Source of the DNA: Sipunculus nudus
Taxonomy: Eukaryota; Annelida; Sipuncula; Golfingiida; Sipunculidae
Direction of reading: 5' to 3'
DNA length: 64,000 nt
Assembly (NCBI GenBank): GCA_026874595.1
Contig: CM049309.1
Location: forward strand, 71,530,926-71,594,925
Positions 57,414 to 64,000 of this stretch are shown piece by piece. A model generated the notes under the pieces. That model was given only the letters and a program-made list of their open reading frames with translations, was not told where the DNA came from and made no database searches. Both the position numbers and the translations under genes were made by a program. Position 1 is the first letter of the stretch; each line of letters opens with the position of its first letter.

Positions 57414-58925
57414 GTATTTCCTTGAATAGACGCCCGGGCGTTTATTTTTTTCAAACCCTGCTTTGACCCGGCGTCTAAACAAGGCCGGCTTCTATTTAAG
57501 GCCGGCGTTTATTAAAAAATACATTATCAGGCTCATCAGACAAACTAAAAAAATAGAACACGCCGAAACAATAAACCCGCCGGTCACTACTTAGGGACAC
57601 AATTGAAAACATTGCCGGTACACGGATTGTGTTTACGAAATTTCCTTTGATGTCATAGGGATATGGGAAACGCGCAATCTCCACAATTACGCACCATAAT
57701 AAGAATTAACGGAGAATCACAGCGAGAGATTGCAGTTGTCCACAAGAATCTGTCCGCGCGGGCCTCAGGTGTTTCATGTGGCTGTTCCATTTATTTTACA
57801 CCGCGTGTTATTTCCTTCTGAACACGGGTGGCTCTTCCATGAACTTTTCTCCGCGTACAACTGGTAACAGTGGTTCCATCGACATACGGGGGGTCGGTAC
57901 GGCATAGCGTAATTCATTGTCATTACACTTTCCTCCCGTCAACTATTCAACTGATTCAGCTCGACACAGCGTAATCAAGTGTTTCTGACCTGGTTTATAC
58001 TTAACACGGTTGGCTCTCCCATTAACTGTGCACCGTGGAGAACTGTTAATATTGGTTCCATCGAAAAACGGGGGGCTGGTACATATAACGGCACTGCGTA
58101 ATTCGTTTTCATGACACCATCCGTCCGACTTTTAACTGATTTAGCTTGAGACAGCGTGTTGAAGCGTTTCCGACCTTGTATATACTTGTATGTGACATTT
58201 ACTGCCGGGAATATTTCTGAATATAGAGTAATACTATTTTCAACTTTAAAGTTTATCTCAGAAACCTGGTGCTGGTAACAATGGGGACGCACTTAAAGCG
58301 CTTAAAAATGAACGCAAGGAGCGTAATTTGGCTTGACAGTAGCTACAAATTGTACCGCTTGAAACCATCATTTGGTGTCTTCATGCTACACAAGAAATAT
58401 GTGCCCAAACGTATTTTAACAGTTCTGTTCAACCATCCGTTAGGTATACTTTTACCGTACCAAGATTAACCTCTTGTATCAGGCGGTACTATTTTTATCT
58501 AGCTTGACAGCAGTGATAGTGTTAGCTTCTCACTGCTGACGTATTTGTGGAGCGTTTATTAGGATCGGTGATCGGCTTTAATCATAAGGACGGATCGGGA
58601 ATATTTGGTGGTCCCTCGTGCATTGAAACAGGCATTCACGTAAGATAAAAACATATTTACAGAAGAATTAAATATCAATAAAACTTAAATCGAAATTCAT
58701 ACAACAATCTTTGGTCGATTTGACTGGTAAATACACCAATTATAGTGAAGGGATAAGACATCTGGCGACAAACATGGAAACTACTCTGACACCAGGCCTG
58801 TGAACAAGACCGGCGTCTATTTAAGGCCGGCGTTTATTTTTCTGGGACACTGTTTTACCCCGGCGACTAAACAAGGCAGGCGACTATTTAAGGCCCGGCG
58901 TCTGATCAAGGAAATACGGTATATA

Positions 58926-58987
<62 letters not shown>

Positions 58988-61900
58988 CGTGTAAATATGT
59001 GTAATGAGACAAGGGATCGAGGCCATTTTCAATAATACTAGGTGATAAACCCGGTAACCGGGACTTTAATCGAGAATGGGGGATGTATTAAATGAAATGA
59101 AGAATGTTGGATCACTTATTTTTATTGTAAAAGTTCAAACAAAATATAAATTTTCAGTGGGATGCTGTCCCAAAAAGATATGTACAAATATTCTTACATT
59201 TATTTAGTGGCGCTGCGTCGTGGCAAGAAATGCATACATCGTTTTTTGTTAACCTTGAAGACGAATCGGAATTGGACGCATTTGCAAAAGTTTAGACCTA
59301 TAAAGGGTAGATTGATGAAGATATAAATGATCAATTGAATGTATGTTTTAAGGCATGGAAGCTGTTCCTGAAGAAAGAAACGGGGATCTGTATTCCTCGT
59401 TAGTTGCAAGGCGGAACCAAGGGGGTCCAGACCCCCTCCCCCGTTTCAGCCGCCACACTCTTTCTGAAGGGGTCAAGAACAATATGTGGACCACCTACCC
59501 CCCCCCCCCCCCCCCCCCGGCCTCCCTTTATCCGAAACTTTTAACCTATCCTAGGTTTTGTAGGACTAAATGATGTATTTCAGGGAAACCACTAAAAGTA
59601 TGGAATAATGTGTTTGTAGTGACTTTAATTGATGTATTTAAAGTGGAAAACAACATAAAATAAGGAATCAAAGTCTTGATAGACGGTTATCTGTATTGTG
59701 CACTGTTTCCCCTGATTATCGGCCGGTTAATGTTCTTGTTAACTTTATTTCACATTCTCCCAACAGACGGTCTATGAATGCCAAGGATAAAATCCTGGCC
59801 ACATTCATTCACGCAACACGCTTTTCGCCGATAACCTGAGGATTGTAATTACAAAAATGAAGGAAATGGAGCAATTATAGAGTATGCATTGAAAATATAA
59901 CGGTATTTGTCCGTGAAACATATTGATAAACTAGTGGATCTGTTTGCGGTGTGATATCCGTGACGTGGAATTGTAAACAGAAACAGAACTTATACACGAG
60001 CTCCCTTGAGTAGTTAAAGTGGTACATCTGTTTCGAGAATTGTTAAATTAAGATGAAAATGCAAGGTGATAGTGCAGCGCCAAATGTTGCGGTCACTTCA
60101 ACATCAAGCAAAATGATTACCTGAATGAATTGTGAGATTAACCATATTTGCTGACATAAGAAATGAGAGCCAAGGGAACTCGAGACACATCTTTTCACAT
60201 TTACTGACCATCAAGTGGGTCAGATATTTGGTCAATTGTTAGGCCATACATGCTTAATTAAATCCATCACCGACAGCAGGGGTTATTCATGTGCACTACA
60301 GTCATAAATCCTGCGCTGGAGATTTCTGTGTCAGGATGTCTTAGTCCCTCCAACAGACGCCAGGTGCCGCTACTGCTTTGCTATGCACCAGTTCTGGTCA
60401 TTGCCCAGGGCAGTTCGGTTGTTCTTGGTGCATGGTAGCCTCAGCCTAATTTAATAACCACGAAAAATCACTCAGAAGGATGTGTACATTAAAAATTATT
60501 TCTTCTAAAATCGGCGAGGTCACTTCGGGGACAATTACCTTTAATATGAGTTATAAAACAAAATCATACGCAACGGGGTTTCAGAGAGTATTGAGAACAA
60601 AAGTGGACCGAATTCCTTTTACAATTCTTAGATAACAGAGTACAGAGGTACTAGAATTCGAAACATAAATAATTTGAAGCTGCGATTCAGAAAAAAAGTT
60701 TTGTTTGTGTGTGGCTTAAGTAGATTACATCAGGTTTGTCACACCTAAAACTTGGAATGCAGACGGTTTAATTGTCTCTATACAGGTCTGGACTACACAA
60801 GGGCATCGACATTGAGTGCGCCGATGGATCAAAAGTGTATGCTCCAATAAGTGGTAGGCTCGTCAGGAACTTTCCGTACCCGAAGGGAAAAGAGTGTATT
60901 AACAACGGCGTGCAAATTGGCGACAGATCAGGTGTGTCCCTATTTGTTTTTTTAAAGACCATGTATATTTAACAGATTTTCAAACTTTAAACATAAGGGT
61001 TAAAAATAATATCAAGGAACAAATGATAATAACACAGTTGTTTTATTCAACAGTTACAGTAAAACATAGCACTGGAATCTTTTATGGAAATTTTATTATC
61101 TTATTTTCTGAAAGAAATATCCGAACGAATAAAGCTCTGAATTATAAAATTTCCGCGAAAAGTAAAAAGTACAAAAGAGGAAGAGGGTCAATATTGATGA
61201 GCGGTGCCTGAGAAATCACCATTTTTTCTCAGATTTTTACTTAATATAACTTAATAATTTACATGTTTATATTATTCATGACAACAGCCTACTCTTTAAG
61301 AACTCATCCCAGAGGGGTATCTTAATACCTATTATCGGCTCGGGTCGTGCGATCTTTATCAGTTAAAGTAGGACTGGTATCGAAATATATGTTAATGTTG
61401 ATTTTTGGCAACGTTTTAAAAACATATTTTCATAAAAGGGTAATCTTAGAATTATTTAGATAACCGAGCCCTGAAACAATTTAGTCAGCCAATAACAGAA
61501 GATTTCGCCTATCGTCTCGAATAGGTCTTCTAAAATATACTGTCACCAGTTTCCCTTGATAAACTAGTGCCTTTATGGCTATCTAAAATCTTCGTTCCGT
61601 GCGCGATATGTGGGATAATGTCGAAATATAGTAATCAATCTTTGTTATGATAAAAGAGCCTGTGAAACAAAGCCCGCGCCATGACGCAACTTGGTTTATG
61701 CAACTCCAGAATCTTTGTTCCCTCGTTTACTTTGACATACATATAAAGAAAAACATGTAAGAAAACCTGTTAGGTGTATTACAAAATTATGTGAGGGATT
61801 GTATCTATTGCATCCCTTGTTGTCAGAGCAATCGATAATTGTATCAAATCTTGTCGTAGCCATCGATATTCACATTGTTTATTGATTGTCTTTTTTTCAG

Positions 61901-62227
61901 AGCCAACCATACTCGTAAGGTTTCTCTTGCAGGATCCATATAATAATATTATATAAATATACATGTATAACGTCAGCTGTAGTACTTTTTCCTTGCTTCC
62001 AATCATACTTTCTTCGTCTTTTAGAGACCTCTGTTTCTCTGTGGTATGTGGATCCTGATCCCAGCAAGATAAATACCATTGTGAGGTATGGTGACGTGGT
62101 GGGGACACATATCGGACTGCACTGCATTTACCCTGAACACATGACGGATCATGTGCACGTGACACTGTGGAGAAAAGGCACGAAAGTCGACCCCACTGAG
62201 GAGCTAGGTGGAGCAGACCCGCGGTGA
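46995..62227 (+). CDS. secreted LECT2-like M23 protein with TSP1/EGF-like head and six-Cys repeats (6 exons, 328 aa)
   Basis: Joined exons give 328 residues with all phases consistent. Residues 1-22 are a signal peptide (MRACSFLCFGIIVVILAGTS). Residues 32-64 look like a thrombospondin type-1 fragment (WEPWTKWIGC...GRRSREPARYC). Residues 75-101 are EGF-like (GRCSCPPGFSGPCC). Two repeats (104-142, 144-182) share C-x6-C-x6-C-x8-C-x7-CC, a module seen in various secreted invertebrate proteins. From 183 on, the protein matches LECT2: NQQICEGNVGNTIRGQD, HKGIDIECADGSKVYAPISG, KECINNGVQIGDRS. The M23 zinc residues His217, Asp221 (HxxxD) and His306, plus the adjacent His304 (HxH), are present. Vertebrate LECT2 is a ~150-residue secreted zinc-binding factor; the long N-terminal half is extra. 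Whether this protein is a peptidase or a binding protein cannot be told. Most introns are several kilobases long. Confidence 0.92.
47302..47977. other. LECT2-like intron 1; nothing recognised
   Basis: A short AT-rich intron without repeats I can identify. Confidence 0.6.
47978..48097 (+). CDS. LECT2-like exon 2: six-cysteine repeat 1
   Basis: Acceptor CTTGTCAG; donor AAGG|GTAAGT. 120 nt, symmetric phase 1-1, encoding SRCSSAGGSC...ICQGTYVKGPC...CCMPGKG. Its length and phase are identical to exon 3. Confidence 0.93.
48105..48985 (+). mobile_element. dispersed repeat(s) in LECT2-like intron 2
   Basis: It starts immediately after exon 2 with CACTTATTCGG and CATATTCCCAGGTTCATT, shared with 25.1 kb. 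It continues with GACCTTGACTTTGACCTG and CGTTCCGATATACGATGGGT, and ends with CACACAAACGCACACGC...ACGCGGAGGC, resembling the end of block A at 11.0 kb. No coding capacity. Confidence 0.6.
49840..50390 (+). mobile_element. dispersed repeat, copy 2 (partner of 19.26-19.76 kb)
   Basis: Shares TTTTCTGTTTCT, CATTCAATCGTTT, CATTTTACCGG, TGTGGTCTAGGCAGCGCACC and CACGGTCGACC with the SYK intron copy. The tRNA-like part is more degraded here. It is flanked by G17 runs at 49688-49704 and 50403-50419. Confidence 0.7.
51246..51755 (+). CDS. unrecognised 169-residue ORF with hydrophobic segments, in LECT2-like intron 2
   Basis: The longest ATG-to-stop frame of the intron. It has hydrophobic stretches at roughly residues 58-78 (YSLSFVLGMLDVYTVIIVNI) and 86-108 (YVQIFFYLIETFLIIITAFG), which would suit two membrane helices. 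I recognise no family. In sequence this AT-rich, phenylalanine/isoleucine-rich frames arise by chance, and there is no splice or promoter evidence. Confidence 0.15.
   Translation: MVDMSISFNFFKLSALLTYSIWLPRKPNSMLKSLLILCHCQAYLFYTDECLEKCWYSLSFVLGMLDVYTVIIVNIMASSKFCISMQYVQIFFYLIETFLIIITAFGIYTANQIKKKKPLNCEESSKYNWSPMNSLPRPGTSRCVNWYYNFPPCIFINNKMQILYMQIRS
52513..52537. other. perfect 10-bp-stem hairpin
   Basis: TCTTGATTTC and GAAATCAAGA are exact reverse complements separated by TGGTC. It is isolated in AT-rich intron sequence. The rest of 50.4-53.2 kb shows nothing else I recognise. Confidence 0.7.
53197..53246. repeat. (TA)n microsatellite
   Basis: Uninterrupted TA tract in LECT2-like intron 2; the rest of the intron to 53881 shows nothing recognised. 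Confidence 0.95.
53882..54001 (+). CDS. LECT2-like exon 3: six-cysteine repeat 2
   Basis: Acceptor TTCTTGACAG; donor CTAG|GTAAGT. Also 120 nt and phase 1-1; encodes PKCTAHGGSC...ACDGTYDRGLC...KCCLPGLG with cysteine spacing exactly as in exon 2. It arose by exon duplication. Confidence 0.93.
54931..56680 (+). repeat. array of diverged 150-300-bp units in LECT2-like intron 3
   Basis: It starts GTCATCTGAGCTATAGCGAT...CCGTCCGTTAAC, the same word as the ends of the 38.5-41.8 kb block. About seven units follow, marked by GAAATTAGGTCA, GTGACCTATA.T and AACATCCAGG (near 55066, 55375, 55640, 55939, 56096, 56432). Short C runs at 54393 and 55678. Confidence 0.85.
56779..56869 (+). CDS. LECT2-like exon 4: start of the LECT2/M23 domain
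   Basis: Acceptor TTGTTTCCAG; donor GAAC|GTAAGT, phases 1 and 2. Encodes TNQQICEGNVGNTIRGQDPA and GAGWWHASR, matching the N-terminal part of LECT2 (C.G...N.IR..D..G.G...A.R). Confidence 0.9.
57346..57410. repeat. (TA)n microsatellite at left edge of TIR transposon
   Basis: A long TA tract directly abutting the inverted terminus at 57411; a second lies at 58920-58987 on the other side. Confidence 0.95.
57411..58920. mobile_element. 1.5-kb non-autonomous TIR DNA transposon inserted in (TA)n
   Basis: The left terminus ACCGTATTTCCTTGAATAGA, then CGCCCGGGC, matches the reverse complement of the right terminus (ACCGTATTTCCTTGATCAGA, then CGCCGGGCC). Subterminal words CCGGCGTCTA.TTAAGGCCG occur at both ends. 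Two ~180-bp internal tandem units (57822-57996, 57997-58175) share GGTTCCATCGA.A.ACGGGG. No transposase frame is intact. TA flanks are compatible with a TA target duplication but cannot be distinguished from the microsatellite. Confidence 0.9.
58995..60785. other. LECT2-like intron 4, remainder
   Basis: No gene seen. A C21 homopolymer lies at 59498-59518, preceded by AGGGGGTCCAGACCCCCTCC, a short GC palindrome. Confidence 0.5.
60786..60931 (+). CDS. LECT2-like exon 5: HxxxD zinc motif
   Basis: Acceptor CTATACAG; donor TCAG|GTGTGT. Encodes SGLHKGIDIECADGSKVYAP and KECINNGVQIGDRS. His217 and Asp221 are the first two M23 zinc ligands. Confidence 0.95.
60932..62024. other. LECT2-like intron 5
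   Basis: Contains a fragment related to the 46.1-kb MITE (about 61185-61225). Otherwise nothing recognised. Confidence 0.5.
62025..62227 (+). CDS. LECT2-like exon 6: HxH motif and stop
   Basis: Acceptor CGTCTTTTAG. Encodes LWYVDPDPSKINTIVRYGDV, VGTHIGLHCIYPEHMTDHVH and VDPTEELGGADPR, then TGA. HVH (304-306) carries the third zinc ligand and the presumptive catalytic histidine. The DPT motif after it matches the LECT2 C-terminus. Confidence 0.95.
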
Positions 62228-63367
62228 ACAACACTGATGCCATCCACGACCACGCCGACCAATCCAACCGCAGACATCATGCGATAGTGTACAGACAGAA
62301 GTCGTGAAGCTTATATATTTCATATACTGCTGTGAACTGTTTAGCAGTGCATTGCCATAGATAGAGGTTTCTTCTTCCAGTAAAATCGCAAATGGTGAAA
62401 TCAATTGAGTCTGTTATAATCAGTTTGAATACTCCAAATAACATCTAGGCTTGATTTTACTCTACCAATGTCTTAGTGATTATATTTATTCTTATTTTCG
62501 TAAGTGATATCGGAGAGAAAGAATATTATGTCAATTGTTTTAAAAGAGAAAGCGTTATATATTACAGAATATTAACAAAAGTAATTATTTACGAACATTA
62601 TTGGTTAATCTGATTTATTTATAGCAGAATACACCCAAAACCCCTCTGTATATTCAGATGATAGGCCTACCTTGGTGAGGCATGATATTCATTGTAATTT
62701 TTTTGAGAGATCACTGTCTGCCACGATGTAATATAACTATGATTAACTCCATCGTTTTTCTTATGAACATAGGTACCTTTGTTTACAAAGGTTGCTGAGG
62801 CTGACAAAAAGAGGTGGGAGTGGGAATATTTTTATAGGAGACTGTATGCTGTCATATAATGGTCTCCAGTATTGAATATATTTTGTTCTTATGTTCTTTT
62901 TTTTCACCTGCACGATATATCTTTTTTCTATAATTCAAAGTAAAAACTGGATATGTGGATTGATATGAGAGAGATTATAGCTGAAAAACAGATATTTTTG
63001 AAGATATATAATTGTTACAAAACCCTGAAGAATTACATTGATTTCAGATCAGAGCAAGACTATAAATGCCTACATCGAGAAACAAGCTCTCATTGGTCTG
63101 ACTCTTGGCTCTATGTAAGAAACTGTTATCATACCAACGATATCGATTTGTTTTACATTTTGGCTGGATGCACAAGACAATGTCATTCGTCTGATTACAA
63201 TTATGTGTTCTGTTCGCGCCATGGTTTCCTTTCCAGAGAACCTGGCTGCAGCATTAAACACGAATGGACGACTGCAGTGTATACCCGCTGCATGTGGAGC
63301 GTACTAAATGTCCGGCAAACATTACATGTAGAGTCGGATTCACACACACTGCGCACTTTCGGAACAC
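62228..63367. other. LECT2-like 3' flank; no firm gene
   Basis: A 151-codon open frame (62953-63408) has no recognisable domain. A different frame gives QSKTINAYIEKQALIGLTLG between acceptor-like TTGATTTCAG (63047) and donor-like GTAAGA (63111), which could be an isolated exon, but I cannot connect it to anything. Confidence 0.35.
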
Positions 63368-63894
63368 CTAGGCCGAATCCGTTGGCTTCTAGCCCCGGAT
63401 GTATATAGGGGGCCGCCATTTAACGTATTTCTCGCAAGACACGGTTAAGGCTAGGTCAACTGCAAAAAAGCAAAACAATGTGTTTTGTCTACAGGTACTG
63501 CCAATTCTCACAGATAATACCATGAAAGCTATAAGACAACACCAAGAAATAGTGGGGATAATCCCAAGTGTACTGCTATAGACCGTACGAGGATACAGTT
63601 TACGCCAGGAAGTCCATCCCACTTGTATGAGGCATTTGTTATAAACCGAACTTTCTTTTTAAATTACTGTCAGAACCTGGTCGTATGTGATGTTTTGCAA
63701 CATATGCAACCCACACGTACAATACACATTATTAGGTCAAATCAATGTATTCTTTGTGGAAATTGTGATCTTTTCTCAGACATGTCAGTAGAAATGGCAA
63801 CCCGGTGGATTTCCGGCGAACTTCTCCATATCTGGTGGTGTATTACTGGGCCATAGATACACCCGAGGCTAGAAGGCAACGGGTTCGGCCGAGG
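63368..63894. mobile_element. MITE-like element with ~37-bp inverted ends
   Basis: The left end CCTAGGCCGAATCCGTTGGC, then TTCTAGCCCCGGATGTA, matches the reverse complement of the right end (CCTCGGCCGAACCCGTTGCC, then TTCTAGCCTCGGGTGTA) with about six mismatches. The interior is non-coding as far as I can read. No clear target duplication. Confidence 0.75.
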
Positions 63895-64000
63895 TAATTT
63901 TAATTCAATGCACTGGGACTTATAAATACACCTGCGTCATAGGTATAAATGAAGTGAAGAGGGTAGTGCAGCCCATTCAAATATGTTTGATTAAAAGGAA

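Noticed and set aside
57975-58292. 105-codon minus-strand ORF as transposase
   Set aside because: No catalytic DDE/DDD pattern or helix-turn-helix visible; it covers the internal tandem unit of a non-autonomous element.
62953-63408. 151-codon ORF after the LECT2-like gene
   Set aside because: No domain recognised, frame runs into the TIR element at 63368, and another frame there looks equally good; left uncalled.

Overview
This is a piece of an intron-rich, AT-rich animal genome. There is no bacterial gene organisation: real coding sequence occurs as short exons with GT-AG junctions, separated by introns full of (TA)n tracts, minisatellites, broken LINEs and small inverted-repeat elements. 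The readable genes are all metazoan (BLCAP, a SYK-type tyrosine kinase, a LECT2-like M23 protein). A two-SH2 SYK kinase, a LECT2 domain preceded by six-cysteine repeats, and a CR1/L2-like LINE together suggest a lophotrochozoan, probably a mollusc. That taxonomic call is inference.

Layout. (1) 1-2.6 kb: the minus-strand single-exon BLCAP gene (2270-2512), followed on the same strand by an unrecognised 93-residue ORF (1924-2205). (2) 2.6-10.4 kb: non-coding, with an (AAT)n/(ATT)n palindrome, a degenerate minus-strand LINE (4.63-6.42 kb), a tRNA-headed SINE-like element (7.0-7.2 kb) and a diverged tandem duplication just upstream of the kinase gene. (3) 10.54-31.48 kb: a complete plus-strand SYK-family gene, which I resolve into 13 coding exons and 599 residues (SH2-SH2-interdomain B-kinase). 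Its introns hold a near-perfect 461-bp duplication split by a 21-bp minisatellite, a dispersed family built on a CCATATTGTAATAA-type repeat, an LTR-like element and a second broken LINE. (4) 31.5-46.9 kb: no recognisable gene. It contains a large composite repeat with a ~42-bp satellite (36.2-37.9 kb), an inverted array of the same satellite (42.2-43.6 kb), a second copy of the composite element interrupted by an 813-bp LTR-like insertion with target-site duplication (44.4-46.1 kb), and a 38-bp-TIR MITE (46.1-46.4 kb). (5) 46.99-62.23 kb: a complete plus-strand secreted LECT2-like gene of six coding exons, 328 residues: signal peptide, TSP1-like and EGF-like cysteine-rich segments, two identically spaced six-cysteine repeats, and an M23/LECT2 domain with all zinc-binding residues. 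Its introns hold more repeats, including a 1.5-kb TIR transposon. (6) 62.2-64 kb: no firm gene; a probable ~0.5-kb TIR element.

The genes are independent neighbours, not an operon. SYK and LECT2 proteins both act in innate immune signalling in other animals, but nothing in the sequence shows these two are functionally linked. The most notable items are the LECT2-like domain architecture, the SYK gene with a conserved YESxY linker motif, the paralogous empty/filled LTR insertion site, and the duplicated intron segment that may be a merged-haplotype artefact.
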